The notes under the pieces were generated by a model that had not been told where the DNA came from, ran no database searches, and worked only from the letters and a program-made list of their open reading frames with translations. Shown here one piece after another: positions 8,557-18,089 of a stretch of 64,000 nucleotides of DNA. Source of the DNA: Vibrio sp. CK2-1 (lineage in GTDB: Bacteria > Pseudomonadota > Gammaproteobacteria > Enterobacterales > Vibrionaceae); the NCBI RefSeq assembly GCF_021726515.1, contig NZ_JAKKCJ010000001.1, positions 682,001 to 746,000 on the forward strand. The letters are read 5' to 3'. How positions within the stretch are numbered: the first letter of the stretch is position 1; every line of letters begins with the position of its first letter. The position numbers and the translations under genes are program-made.

Positions 8557-9762
8557 ATGCACTCTCTCGTTCATAAGCTTTCTTCTCATAGTCAAAAAGT
8601 CTTTTCTCGCTTATTGCTACAACTTGGTATTAATCATGCCAGTAGTCAGGCAATTTCAACCATTCCTCTTGCTGAGCGAATGAAAGTCGCATTAACTGCA
8701 TTCATTGCTATTTTTATCGTGGTGTTGGTGAGCCAGCAAGTACAAGATCAAGATGCCATGTTGGTGTTGCTTGGTTCGATGGGCGCTTCTTCTGTTATCT
8801 TGTTTGCTCTACCGAGTAGTCCATTAGCTAAGCCTTGGCCGTTTTTGGTGGGGCATTCCATGTCGGCGGTGATTGGTTTTGTTTTAACGTTTTTCATGTC
8901 TGATTTAGCTTTGCTAGCCGCGTCAACCATCGCTTGCGTGTTGATGGTGATGTACATCTTAGAATGTATGCACCCTCCGGCAGCAGCCACCGCTTTAGTG
9001 CCTGTTCTTGCCGCGCAACATACCGATGTCGAGATCAATATTCTCTATCCCATTCTGATTAACATAGTGGTGTTTTTTATCGCGAGTCAGATACTCAATC
9101 GCTTGATTATGAAAAGGCGCTGGCTGCCAGCTAAACCAAATTATGATCCTGTACATCTGCATAATAATCAAACTCCGCTGAAGCGTTTGGGTTTGCAATC
9201 CGAAGATTTAATGCAGGCCATTAACAGTTTTGACAGTGTATTAGCGGTCAGCCAAGAAGAATTAGAATCGATTTACCAACAAGCACAGAAACTCGCTTAT
9301 CAACGCCGTAGTGGTGAAATTTTAAGTCGAGATATTATGTCTGCCGATGTCATCACGGTAGGGGAAGATATGCCACTTGGCATGGCGTGGAAGATCTTAC
9401 ACAAGCATAAAATCAGCATGCTACCCGTGGTGAATGAGGAACGTGAATTACTTGGCGTGATCTCTAGTGTCGACTTTTTGAAAAACTTGTCCGTACCAAG
9501 CTATGCAGGGTTATTGAAACACTTGAACCGCATGCTGGTAAAACGTAAGCACCGAAAAGAAGTGAATAATAAAGTAAAAGATTTGATGGTAACGGATGTA
9601 ATCGCCGTGAAAGATACCGATCATATCGTGGCACTGGTGCCTTTGCTTTCCGATATCGGCTTACACCATATTCCGGTATTGGATGCTGAGCAGAAGTTAT
9701 GTGGCATCATTACTCAGTCGGATCTGATTGGCGCGCTGTATTCAGTGAATCAGAAATCGTAG
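8557..9762 (+). CDS. HPP family membrane protein with a CBS domain pair
   Basis: The N-terminal part (about residues 40-195) holds four to five hydrophobic segments and the signature HPP motif (ECMHPPAAATAL, about residues 136-147). This HPP membrane domain has been connected with nitrite or anion transport in plants and cyanobacteria. The C-terminal half carries two CBS domains (beginning near RDIMSADVITV about residue 258 and VKDLMVTDVIAV about residue 340), which usually bind adenosine nucleotides and gate a linked channel or enzyme. Together this suggests a nucleotide-regulated inner-membrane transporter; the substrate is unknown. The ATG at 8557 has no strong ribosome site. Confidence 0.85.
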   Translation: MHSLVHKLSSHSQKVFSRLLLQLGINHASSQAISTIPLAERMKVALTAFIAIFIVVLVSQQVQDQDAMLVLLGSMGASSVILFALPSSPLAKPWPFLVGHSMSAVIGFVLTFFMSDLALLAASTIACVLMVMYILECMHPPAAATALVPVLAAQHTDVEINILYPILINIVVFFIASQILNRLIMKRRWLPAKPNYDPVHLHNNQTPLKRLGLQSEDLMQAINSFDSVLAVSQEELESIYQQAQKLAYQRRSGEILSRDIMSADVITVGEDMPLGMAWKILHKHKISMLPVVNEERELLGVISSVDFLKNLSVPSYAGLLKHLNRMLVKRKHRKEVNNKVKDLMVTDVIAVKDTDHIVALVPLLSDIGLHHIPVLDAEQKLCGIITQSDLIGALYSVNQKS

Positions 9763-9832
9763 GGTATTAAGAGCGGATAGTAAGCTGATACTGTTTATAA
9801 AATCCGTTGAATGTATGAGTGTTAAGTGTGAA

Positions 9833-10810
9833 TTAGGAGTACTCTTTAATTTTCCGTAGGGCGCCGCCAACAAAGGACTTATAGTTTTTAATATCTTGTT
9901 CGTTCAATGAGAAAATGTGGTTATTTGCATTAATGGCGATTTTTTTGTTGAATTCAATGGCTACTGATTCATCTATTTCGATTAAGCCGCTTTCAAATCG
10001 GTGAGATTCAGTAATTATATATGAATACTGAGGTGAAATTGGGTAGTACACGTCCATACTCTCAGGTGGTTTAAACTCATTGTCATTAACACAAGAATGG
10101 ACGTTGATTACAGGTTGATCTGAGGTAATAAAGTTAGAACTCGTACTATTTTTGAGTAAGGTGTGGTTCTCATTAAGGCGACTTGAATACAAACTTAGCC
10201 CTATATTCATGCCAAACATATAGCTGAAAAACCACCAAGCGTGCTCCATTATCTCCCCAAGTTCAGGGCTATTTCTTTTCATCCCAGTAATGCAACGGAC
10301 TTTGAAGTTTTTTGTTCTAGCTATTTGGTGTCCAAGATACATAGTGAATGAAATCATATTCTGGTCATTTTTAAGAACTTCAATATTTCCTTGAGCTAAT
10401 TCTTCGAGAATATGTGCAGAGCTACTCTCATGTGCTGTATGTAAGTTTTCCAGTAGGTTAGACTTAGCCGCTAGAATTGCTTGCTCAGATTCACTACTTT
10501 GGTTACTAGACCTTCTATAGGCATATTCTAACTTTTGAACTTTCAAAAAATCCTCAAGATAACTTTGGTGCTGTTCTTGTAATTTAGTTGGTGATTGAGA
10601 GGAGAACATCAGAATTGCATCTATGTGCTTTTGCTCTAGTGAAGTTAGTTGGTAAAAATCCTTTTCCACCACCAAGCCTCTGACACTAGTACGGTCAATA
10701 TTGCCTCTACTAGTGACACAAAATAAATCTCTGCGATTAGCTGACCACCTCAATAGGTAATTAGCCCAAACATAGTGATGTTTTCGCTTAGCTTGTAGGT
10801 CTTTTTCCAA
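9833..10810 (-). CDS. DUF4238 domain protein
   Basis: The 325-residue product begins with KRKHHYVWANYLLRWS, the hallmark N-terminus of DUF4238 proteins (consensus His-Tyr-Val-Pro-x-x-Tyr-Leu-x-x-Phe), and contains SNFITSDQPVINVHS near residue 230 and YYPISPQYSYIIT. Function is unknown; family members are scattered and often lie in accessory or defence-type regions. The gene is more AT-rich than its neighbours, which hints at recent acquisition. It is a single gene on the minus strand with no partner in sight. Confidence 0.8.
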   Translation of the reverse strand: MEKDLQAKRKHHYVWANYLLRWSANRRDLFCVTSRGNIDRTSVRGLVVEKDFYQLTSLEQKHIDAILMFSSQSPTKLQEQHQSYLEDFLKVQKLEYAYRRSSNQSSESEQAILAAKSNLLENLHTAHESSSAHILEELAQGNIEVLKNDQNMISFTMYLGHQIARTKNFKVRCITGMKRNSPELGEIMEHAWWFFSYMFGMNIGLSLYSSRLNENHTLLKNSTSSNFITSDQPVINVHSCVNDNEFKPPESMDVYYPISPQYSYIITESHRFESGLIEIDESVAIEFNKKIAINANNHIFSLNEQDIKNYKSFVGGALRKIKEYS

Positions 10811-10859
10811 GAGTTTCCCTTAATTTTTTTGATACGTTATCAAACTGGCAAATCTACCC

Positions 10860-11891
10860 TCAAACTCTTTTATCTTCCGACAACAAAGAGTTACCTAAAA
10901 AGGCTGGTAGTAAATAGAGTAGGGTGAGTCGAATAATATGATTCATCATTACAAAAGCCGGCTCTAATCCTAGTAGTATGGCGACTGCGGTCATCGACTC
11001 TAAGCTGCCCGGCACCCAAGATAAAGCCAGTACCGAAAAGGAAATGTTGAGCAGTTGGCTAAAGATAAATGCCATCACTAAAGTGACACCGCAACTGAGT
11101 AACGTCACCATCATGCCCGATCGAACACTGTCGATGGTTTCTTGTAGCGTAATTCCTTGCATTCTGAGTCCCACAAAGCCACCAATCAGCGCCATTGAAA
11201 TCAGTAAGAATAACTCCGGTACTTGATAAGTGTATTGGGGTAATGCTGAATTCAACCCTGCGGTGAGTAGCATGGCGGTTAACATAAATGGCGCTGGTAT
11301 GCCGATTTTATCGAGTAGTATTCCAGCAGCGAATGCAGCAAGGCTAATTCCAAATAACAGTAGATAAGAGGCGCTTTGTACGTGGGTGAGTAGCTCCGTC
11401 GGAGCCTCGGTCGCCGCTTGATTAAAAATCGCAATAATACTGGCTAGAACCATTAAGAAGATCAGCCGAATTGAGTGGGTGAAAATCACTCGATAAGATG
11501 GTTTTTCTTGCGCATCGGTCATCACAATTATTGCAGCCAGAGCACCGGGAACCGCGCCGAGAAAAGCTTCTGTACGACTCCAATTACAACGTTTGGTTAG
11601 CCAGAAATAGCCAATAACAATCTGGCTAGTCATGCAGCATAAAAGGCCAATTAAGACGCCAATGCTTAAACTTGAAAACCAATCATTGATATTGATGATT
11701 GCGCCGACGCTGATGCCTAACACAATTTGAATAACTGTGAGAATCTGCTTGGGAAATGAGAGCTTTGGATACACGCGACCGGCAATCAAAACTGCAAGCA
11801 TTGCCCCGAGCATTTCACCAATAGGAATGTGGGTTAAATAGCCAATTAACCCACCGAGTAGCGCAATAATAAAAGTCATCAAAGTTGGCAT
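10860..11891 (-). CDS. AbrB family membrane protein (duplicated AbrB domain)
   Basis: The 343-residue protein has about ten membrane helices arranged as two similar halves. Each half has a glycine- and proline-rich start: GGLIGYLTHIPIGEMLGAMLA in the first, ILLDKIGIPAPFMLTAMLL in the second. The motif VPGALAAIIVMTDA and its partner WVPGSLESMTAVAILLG mark the AbrB duplication family, putative transporters or regulators sometimes labelled ammonia monooxygenase-like. Substrate is unknown. A GTG at 11918 would add nine residues; the ATG at 11891 is preferred because the first membrane helix follows directly, but neither start has a good ribosome site. Confidence 0.82.
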   Translation of the reverse strand: MPTLMTFIIALLGGLIGYLTHIPIGEMLGAMLAVLIAGRVYPKLSFPKQILTVIQIVLGISVGAIININDWFSSLSIGVLIGLLCCMTSQIVIGYFWLTKRCNWSRTEAFLGAVPGALAAIIVMTDAQEKPSYRVIFTHSIRLIFLMVLASIIAIFNQAATEAPTELLTHVQSASYLLLFGISLAAFAAGILLDKIGIPAPFMLTAMLLTAGLNSALPQYTYQVPELFLLISMALIGGFVGLRMQGITLQETIDSVRSGMMVTLLSCGVTLVMAFIFSQLLNISFSVLALSWVPGSLESMTAVAILLGLEPAFVMMNHIIRLTLLYLLPAFLGNSLLSEDKRV

Positions 11892-11994
11892 GTTGAATTC
11901 TGCATCGTAGTCAGTCACTTAGGCATAATATAAAGAAAATCTTCCTTCTGTGTCATATTATTTAGCTTTATCTACAGATTCAACATTGTCTATG

Positions 11995-14900
11995 TTAAGT
12001 ACTTACCGCTATTTTTTTAGACCGATGATGCGCAAGATAAAATAAGGTAGGTACTAAATAAAAAGATAACAGGGTAGTGAGTACGGTCCCACCCGCTATT
12101 GCAATGGCAAATGGCGGCCAGAAACCACCACCGGCGAGAATTAATGGAATAAAGCCACCGACGGTAGTAATGGTGGTTGAGCTAATATGTCGACCACAGG
12201 ACACAACACCGCGAACAATAGCGGGTTTATTCGCCTCACAAGCTTCTTGATTTTGTTTTAACTCTGCCAGTATGACAATGGCAGCATTGACGGCTAACCC
12301 GACAACCCCGAGCAGCCCAATAATCACGGTAAAGCCAAATGGGTAGTTGAAAATGTAAATAGACAATAACCCCAACCCTGATGATAAAAAACCAACTAAG
12401 AAGATGATTGCGCTGAGTTTAAAAGAGTTAAATGAGATGACCACTACGACAAACATTAGGGTAAATACCATCAATAAATTTGACATCAGCTTAGCCACGG
12501 AATCATTGCGCTCTGAAGACTCACCTCCAATTTCTACCCAATAGCCTGGTGGGAGATTTTCAATATACTTGTTCAGTTTTGGTGTAAATAAATCCAATGC
12601 CGCTTGTGGGATCACGCCAGCTTCAACATAGCCTTCAATCGTATTTAAGCGTAAGCCATTGAGGTGTGGAATTTCACCTGTTGTGGGCACTAAAGTAAGT
12701 TCGGCTAATGACGACAAACTGATCCCTACATCATTATTTTGATGTGGGAAATAGAGATTTTTTAGTTGAGATAAGTTTTCCCTTTCTGCGTCATTCACTC
12801 GCACTTTTATAGGTATTGATTCGGTGCCATCGATATAAGAACCTTGCTCGATACCGGTTAAAGAAGCATTTAATAATTGAGCGATTCCTCTTAAAGTAAA
12901 ACCTTGAATATCCGCTTCATCTTTAATGGTTGCTTTTATCTTTGGCGCGCCGGCTAATAAGGTTTCTTTGGTGTGGGTGACAAACGGTGTTTGCGCCATT
13001 AGTAGCCGGATATCTTCTCCGTAGGTTTTGAGGCGGTCAAGGTTAGGCCCAAATATTCTGACTTCAATAGGGGCATTAAATGGAGGACCTTGCTCAAGTT
13101 TTCTTACTAGAATTTGAGCTTGTGGGAATGCCTTGTTCACTTGACTTTGAATGATCGGAATTAAGCGATTGGCTGATTGATAGTCACTGACTTTCACCAT
13201 CGCTTGAGCGAAATTAGGTGTGTTCATTTTACCGCTGAGCATATTGTAATAAAACGCCGGAAAGTTCTCCCCAATCATCCAATTTACTTGTTCAATCTCA
13301 GGGTTCATTTTCAGTAATTCGTTGACCTCTTTAGCGGTATCCTGAGTGGCGTAAATCGTGGATTGTGGTGGCATATAAACTTGAATTTCAAACATGTCTC
13401 TATCAGCTGGTGGAAAAAATTGCGTGGTGAGGTGGCCCATAAAGTAGAAGCCCGAAAACGGCAAAATAAGCATGAGAACGACCGTTTTAAACGGAGAGGC
13501 CAATGACCAGTGAATCGATCGAGCAAACCAATGACTAAGAGAAGGCGTCGATATTCCTGTTTGATACCATTTAAATGACGCATTTTTTCCTTCTACGCTT
13601 GCTGTTTTAGGAAAAAATCGGCCAGCTAAGCTCGCGATTATTGTATGGGCGATGACATAAGAGCTGATTAATGAAAATGAGACGGTCATGGCAATGGCAC
13701 CTACAAATTCACCCGTGGCACCCGGCATTAAAAAGATGGGTGCAAAAGCTAAAACGGTGGTTAATGTAGAGCCTAGTAAGGGAATCCAGAGTGTTTTAAC
13801 GGCTCGATATGAGGCTTGTAATTGAGTCACTCCTTTTTGCCGTAAGCTTTGTATGGTATCGACCATGACAATGGCGTTATCAACCATGATCCCGAGTGCG
13901 ACAATTAACCCTGTGACAGACATTTGATTAATCGGAATGCCGGTAAAATTCATCATTGCCAGTGTTGAAAGCGTTGTGAGAGGCAAAGATATTGCGACAA
14001 TGACGGCACCGCGCCAACCTAAGGTAAAAAGGAGGACTAATAAAATCAGGCTAAGCCCTAGTAGCATACTTTTTATCAGGCTAGATAATCTTGCTTCAGT
14101 GTAATCTTGTTGGCTAAACAGTTGTGTCAGCTTGATATTACTCGGTAAGGATTGCTCAAACTGAGTGAGCTTCTCGTTGACGATATTGGTCCATAAATCC
14201 ACTCGCCATTCAGGTAGCATGCGAATGGCGACGATAATGCCTGGTTCACCATCGATTAACGCAATATTGGTACTTGGGTAACGAGCGTCATGTTTTATTG
14301 TTGCAATGTCACCTAAGCGAGTGATATCACCATTTTGAGTGGTATTAATCGGGAGCCTTCTTAATGCATCCAGTGAGTCAGTCGCGGTATTTAATTCTAA
14401 TGAAAAGCGGTGCTGCCGATTAAAGATTTCACCGGCAGAATTTTTTGCATCACCACTTTGAATTTGATTACTTAAACTTAAGGCGGAAGCTTTCAGTTGA
14501 CTGATATTCGACGAATGAATATTGATGAGGATTTCTTCATCAGGATTGCCATATTCATCGACAAAATCGGTACCTGCTAGATTACGCATTTGCATGGCTA
14601 ACTCTTTGGCGTAACGGTTAATCGTTAGCAAATTAGCGGGACTATCATGCTGCCATGTTAAGGCCGTGAGTATGGTAAATGCATAAGTGTGGTCACTACT
14701 GAATATAGGTTCATTCACGCCTTGAGGCAGTTGTCTTGAGGCATCATCTAGTTTATCTCGAACCTTCGACCATATAGGTTCTGGATCTGTGACTTGGTCA
14801 TGTAACTCAATCGTTAAACTTGAGACTCCATCTTTCGATACTGATGAGATTTCTTTTATTTCACTGATCCCTTTTAATGTGGTTTCGACCGGCTCGGTAA

Positions 14901-15078
14901 CCAGTACTTCAACCCTTTGCGCCGTTGCTCCAGGGAATAGGATGTTAACGTTGGCAAAGCGGTTGCTGATGATGGGATCTTCAATTCTAGGCAGTGAATA
15001 TAAGGCAGCACTACCTGATACAATCAGTATCGCAATCAGCAATATAAGTAGGCGTGAATTGGCTAGTATGGCTTTCAT
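11995..15078 (-). CDS. RND efflux transporter permease subunit
   Basis: This 1027-residue inner-membrane pump belongs to the AcrB/MdtB-type RND superfamily, which exports drugs, bile salts or metabolites using the proton gradient. It shows the N-terminal helix followed by PRIEDPII, large periplasmic loops, and the central helix block containing GLIVALGIMVDNAIVMVDTI, which holds a proton-relay aspartate. The second half has the repeat of the fold, ending in TTVGGFIPLIL and a C-terminal helix. The relay motif reads V-D-N rather than the D-D of AcrB, as in many RND subfamilies. The gene overlaps the adaptor gene upstream by four bases (ATGA), so the two are translationally coupled. No outer-membrane partner is encoded here; TolC is the likely partner. 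Confidence 0.93.
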   Translation of the reverse strand: MKAILANSRLLILLIAILIVSGSAALYSLPRIEDPIISNRFANVNILFPGATAQRVEVLVTEPVETTLKGISEIKEISSVSKDGVSSLTIELHDQVTDPEPIWSKVRDKLDDASRQLPQGVNEPIFSSDHTYAFTILTALTWQHDSPANLLTINRYAKELAMQMRNLAGTDFVDEYGNPDEEILINIHSSNISQLKASALSLSNQIQSGDAKNSAGEIFNRQHRFSLELNTATDSLDALRRLPINTTQNGDITRLGDIATIKHDARYPSTNIALIDGEPGIIVAIRMLPEWRVDLWTNIVNEKLTQFEQSLPSNIKLTQLFSQQDYTEARLSSLIKSMLLGLSLILLVLLFTLGWRGAVIVAISLPLTTLSTLAMMNFTGIPINQMSVTGLIVALGIMVDNAIVMVDTIQSLRQKGVTQLQASYRAVKTLWIPLLGSTLTTVLAFAPIFLMPGATGEFVGAIAMTVSFSLISSYVIAHTIIASLAGRFFPKTASVEGKNASFKWYQTGISTPSLSHWFARSIHWSLASPFKTVVLMLILPFSGFYFMGHLTTQFFPPADRDMFEIQVYMPPQSTIYATQDTAKEVNELLKMNPEIEQVNWMIGENFPAFYYNMLSGKMNTPNFAQAMVKVSDYQSANRLIPIIQSQVNKAFPQAQILVRKLEQGPPFNAPIEVRIFGPNLDRLKTYGEDIRLLMAQTPFVTHTKETLLAGAPKIKATIKDEADIQGFTLRGIAQLLNASLTGIEQGSYIDGTESIPIKVRVNDAERENLSQLKNLYFPHQNNDVGISLSSLAELTLVPTTGEIPHLNGLRLNTIEGYVEAGVIPQAALDLFTPKLNKYIENLPPGYWVEIGGESSERNDSVAKLMSNLLMVFTLMFVVVVISFNSFKLSAIIFLVGFLSSGLGLLSIYIFNYPFGFTVIIGLLGVVGLAVNAAIVILAELKQNQEACEANKPAIVRGVVSCGRHISSTTITTVGGFIPLILAGGGFWPPFAIAIAGGTVLTTLLSFYLVPTLFYLAHHRSKKIAVST

Positions 15079-16241
15079 TGCTGAGCCTCCAATGCACCTT
15101 GACTTGGTGATGCTGACGACAACACAGGATCTTTAGTCGCAATAGAAATGTCTTGCCCAGGGACAATGCGATGTAGTCCCTCAGTGACAAATTTTTCATC
15201 ATTAGAAATTGCTCCGCGAATATAGGCATGATGGCTATTGGCATAGATAACCTCAATGCTGCGCCGCTCTGTGGTTAAGTGCTCTTCATTCGGCACCACG
15301 ACATATACGTTCCATGTTCCTCTGATGCCATTAGTTAATGCGGATAAAGGCACCCAAAAGCCGCTGATAGGTTGTGATTCTTGAAAAACTAGGTAGCCAA
15401 TTTGACCATTCACCCAATTTTGAGTCTCTGGCAATTCGAAGTGTAAGTTCACCGTTCTTGATTGTTTATCAACTTCGGCTCCAGAGTTAATTCGTTCAAT
15501 GGAGTAACGTTGATCATTTATATCGACTTCAAATTGCGTCTGTTTGGCCAATGCTGTGCGGTATTTAGTGGGAATGCCGACATGCAGTTCGGGCTTTTCA
15601 TCGGAGAGTAAAGTGACAGTAGGTGAGCTAAGAGTGACAATATCGCCTAGTGAGATAAAACGAGAGCTAATCACACCAGAGTAGGGAGCGGTTAAAATCG
15701 ATTTTTGTTGTTCTAATAAGTTTGCTTTGAGCCTTTCATTCAGTTCTAGGGCGTTTGCTTTTAGGACATCAATTTGGCTTGTCAGATCATCAATATTGGC
15801 ATCGGCACTGAATCCTTTACTTTTTAAATGACTTTGACGCTGAAGCTTTTTGTTAGCCAAATCTAGCTCAGCTCTGATTCTACTTTGTTGAGCCTGAATT
15901 TGCTTTTGTTGGCTTTCTAACATATCGGTATCAAGTTTTATCAATACCTGGCCCTTTGACACTTTTTCACCGATTTGAACGTGAATGCTCGATACTTTTC
16001 CGCTACGTTCAAAACCTAAGTTTGCTTGTTGGTTAGCAGAAACTAAGCCAAGAAAACGATGAGTAATGGGATAGCTGTTTTCTTGGTGTAAAATTGAGAC
16101 AGATACTGTCATCGGTGGATTATTGTTTATAGTGTCAGGGGTAGCTTTAGAAGTAGCAGGCGGCTCAGGATCACTTTCTGTACATGCAGAGAGCATTGTT
16201 ACAGAAACTATCATCATGAGTATTGCAGTACAAAATTTCAT
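15075..16241 (-). CDS. RND efflux periplasmic adaptor, lipoprotein
   Basis: The 388-residue product is a membrane fusion protein that links an RND pump to an outer-membrane channel. It has a lipoprotein signal with lipobox LSAC (lipidated Cys20) and a lipoyl-like beta domain (ANLGFERSGKVSSIHVQIGEKVSKGQVLIKLD). A coiled-coil hairpin (about residues 110-170) is followed by ILTAPYSGVISSRFISLGDIV and a barrel region. It precedes and overlaps the permease gene, forming one operon. The operon promoter lies in the divergent region shared with the tetR gene, where a TetR-type palindrome covers the -35 box. Confidence 0.93.
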   Translation of the reverse strand: MKFCTAILMMIVSVTMLSACTESDPEPPATSKATPDTINNNPPMTVSVSILHQENSYPITHRFLGLVSANQQANLGFERSGKVSSIHVQIGEKVSKGQVLIKLDTDMLESQQKQIQAQQSRIRAELDLANKKLQRQSHLKSKGFSADANIDDLTSQIDVLKANALELNERLKANLLEQQKSILTAPYSGVISSRFISLGDIVTLSSPTVTLLSDEKPELHVGIPTKYRTALAKQTQFEVDINDQRYSIERINSGAEVDKQSRTVNLHFELPETQNWVNGQIGYLVFQESQPISGFWVPLSALTNGIRGTWNVYVVVPNEEHLTTERRSIEVIYANSHHAYIRGAISNDEKFVTEGLHRIVPGQDISIATKDPVLSSASPSQGALEAQQ

Positions 16242-16328
16242 TGGGTGCTTTCCTTAGCAGCGTTTACCTGCCATTACTTGAGGGTGTACTTCCGTTGTTC
16301 TGAGTATTTATAAAATTCAGCTAGAATA

Positions 16329-16357
16329 AAAATAGAAGCACATGTTGACAGTGTCAA
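16329..16357 (-). promoter_or_regulatory. Promoter of the RND efflux operon
   Basis: On the minus strand a perfect -35 box TTGACA (complement of 16352-16357) is followed after 17 bp by TATTTT (complement of 16329-16334), a fair -10 box. The -35 box lies inside the palindromic operator, so the regulator should block RNA polymerase directly. Confidence 0.65.
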
Positions 16358-16360
16358 CAT
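16342..16360. promoter_or_regulatory. Palindromic operator for the divergent TetR regulator
   Basis: ATGTTGACAgTGTCAACAT is a perfect 9-1-9 palindrome lying between the efflux operon and the tetR-type gene. It contains a TTGACA hexamer on each strand. Position and symmetry are those of a TetR-family operator controlling both genes. Confidence 0.8.
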
Positions 16361-16456
16361 TGGTGGGAGCGTTAATTAAACACGGTGAGCAATAACAACG
16401 AATTAACTGCAGCTTTTGTAGCGTAATTATTGGGGATTTTTAGTAAGGAACGAACA

Positions 16457-17086
16457 TTGCCAGAGCTTATTGAGAAGAAAAAAGAGTCGAAAAATACATC
16501 GAATTATCATCATGATGATCTGCGATCTAAGATTATTCTTGCAGGCGTAAAAAAGTTAAAATCTGATGGAATTCAATCTATTACATTACGTGGCATTGCT
16601 ACGGAGTTAGGTGTGTCTCGCACGGCGCCATATCGCCATTTTAAGGACAAACATGCCTTGCTCTGTGCCATTGCTAGTGAGGGTTACACTCGTTTTACGC
16701 AAAAGCTCAAGCAAGCCAGTGATTTATATCCAGAGTCTCAACCTCAAGAAAAATTACAAGCGGCTGGCAAAGCTTATTACGAGTTTGCTGCTCAATATCC
16801 GGAATATTATAAACTGATGTTTAGTTTATCGAACTTACAATATTCTTCGGACCCTGAGCTTGATCAGAGCTCGCAAGAGTCTTTCCAATTTCTTTGTGAT
16901 CTTCTGTTGTTGTGTCAGAAAGCGGGCGTCGTCAAGCAAGAAGATGTGATGTTACAAGCGCACTTTGTGTGGGCATCATTACATGGTTATTGTAGTTTGA
17001 TTTTTGACCAAGAATGTAGACAAGTTCAATCACTGATTGATGAACAAGCTTACTTTTTAACGAAGATTATTACCGCCATAAAATGA
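16457..17086 (+). CDS. TetR family transcriptional regulator
   Basis: The protein of about 209 residues has an N-terminal TetR helix-turn-helix (DDLRSKIILAGVKKLKSDGI, then ITLRGIATELGVSRTAPYRHFKDKHALLCAIA). The C-terminal ligand domain includes YYEFAAQYPEYYKLMFS, resembling the WHG-type domain of TetR_C_33 regulators. It is divergent from the RND efflux operon and very likely represses it and itself through the palindrome at 16342-16360. The TTG at 16457 is chosen because AAGGAA sits eight bases upstream; a TTG at 16430 would add nine residues but has no ribosome site. Confidence 0.88.
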   Translation: MPELIEKKKESKNTSNYHHDDLRSKIILAGVKKLKSDGIQSITLRGIATELGVSRTAPYRHFKDKHALLCAIASEGYTRFTQKLKQASDLYPESQPQEKLQAAGKAYYEFAAQYPEYYKLMFSLSNLQYSSDPELDQSSQESFQFLCDLLLLCQKAGVVKQEDVMLQAHFVWASLHGYCSLIFDQECRQVQSLIDEQAYFLTKIITAIK

Positions 17087-17154
17087 TGGTTGGCCATGGT
17101 TCTAAGCGGTAAATATAACGGTTAAGACAAGCCGTTCTTTTATGATTTTACTTC

Positions 17155-17203
17155 AGCCCAGATACTTAAGTTACCTAGGCTAGTCAGGTTACCTAGACTA
17201 CTG
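17155..17203. repeat. Two tandem 18-bp repeats between convergent genes
   Basis: AAGTTACCTAGGCTAGTC is followed directly by the near copy AGGTTACCTAGACTACTG. It lies between tetR and the epimerase gene and touches the end of the latter. No function is apparent. Confidence 0.6.
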
Positions 17204-18055
17204 GTAAGGGTTCAATGACAATAAGTCTGGATACTTTAATTCAATATTAAGACATTCAACACTTTGCTGTGCATTGATTCTTTTATTATCTTCGCCATTT
17301 TTGACAAACAGCGGAGCCGGTAAACCAATCTGTTTCGCCATAGCTTGATAATATTCTTCACGGCTAGGGTGCGAATGAGCGGCTAAGTGCAGTACTTTTT
17401 GAGCGGGCCAGTGATTTATGAGTGAATGAATTGCGGTGATAATGTCATGCTGGTGGATCAGGTTTACTGGCGTTAATCCATTTTCTAAAGGCTGACCAGT
17501 GGATTCATAGCGTTTGACAATATGTTTGGCTGGATGACGATCTGGCCCAATTAAACCAGATAAACGCAACACGACTAGGTTATCTTGCCACTCTTCCCTT
17601 AACCAATTTTCTAACCATACATGCGCATGACCAGATTCCGTATTCGGCGCGGTTGGTGTGTCTTCGGTTATCTCGCCTTGGCAATCGGCATAAACGCCTG
17701 TGGTGCTGATAAATAATATCTTTTTAGTGCCTGCTTGTTTTGCAATATGCGATAAGCTCTGTATTTTTCGTTTGAAATCTTCGGCACTATTAGGGTAACG
17801 ACCTGGTGGTACATTGATCACCAGTAGATCTGTGGCAAAAGCCTTTTGTAAGGCGGCTTGCTGTTGAGTGTCTAGCTGGTTTTCATCTACGGGTAAAACC
17901 AAAGGCAAGCCTTGAATGCCAAAGGTGGCTAAGGCTTGAGCATCGATATGAGATTGCTTGGTGCCATAGACAGTGTGCCCTTGTGCAACCAATGATTTGG
18001 CTAGTGCGAGCCCAAGCCAGCCGCAGCCACAGATGGTGATTTGTTGTTTATCCAT
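17198..18055 (-). CDS. NAD(P)-dependent epimerase/dehydratase, YeeZ-like
   Basis: The 285-residue protein is a Rossmann-fold short-chain dehydrogenase-type protein of the YeeZ group. The nucleotide-binding motif TICGCGWLGLALAKSL opens the protein, FISTTGVYADCQGEITED marks the SDR-like active-site strand, and VLRLSGLIGPDRHPAKH follows. Substrate is unknown. The reading frame extends upstream to 18166, but that part would run into the divergent acetyltransferase promoter and lacks family character. The ATG at 18055, 34 bp from the divergent start, gives the expected N-terminus; an ATG four codons upstream (18067) is also possible. Confidence 0.82.
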   Translation of the reverse strand: MDKQQITICGCGWLGLALAKSLVAQGHTVYGTKQSHIDAQALATFGIQGLPLVLPVDENQLDTQQQAALQKAFATDLLVINVPPGRYPNSAEDFKRKIQSLSHIAKQAGTKKILFISTTGVYADCQGEITEDTPTAPNTESGHAHVWLENWLREEWQDNLVVLRLSGLIGPDRHPAKHIVKRYESTGQPLENGLTPVNLIHQHDIITAIHSLINHWPAQKVLHLAAHSHPSREEYYQAMAKQIGLPAPLFVKNGEDNKRINAQQSVECLNIELKYPDLLSLNPYQ

Positions 18056-18089
18056 ATCGTTTTTCATCCAAATTGAGTTAAATCGTACT

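Noticed and set aside
8748..9038. 96-codon minus-strand frame inside the HPP-CBS gene
   Set aside because: It is antisense to a well-supported gene and mirrors its codon pattern; no ribosome site or family.
13311..13583. 90-codon minus-strand frame inside the RND permease gene
   Set aside because: It is in another frame of the same strand as the permease and has no family character.
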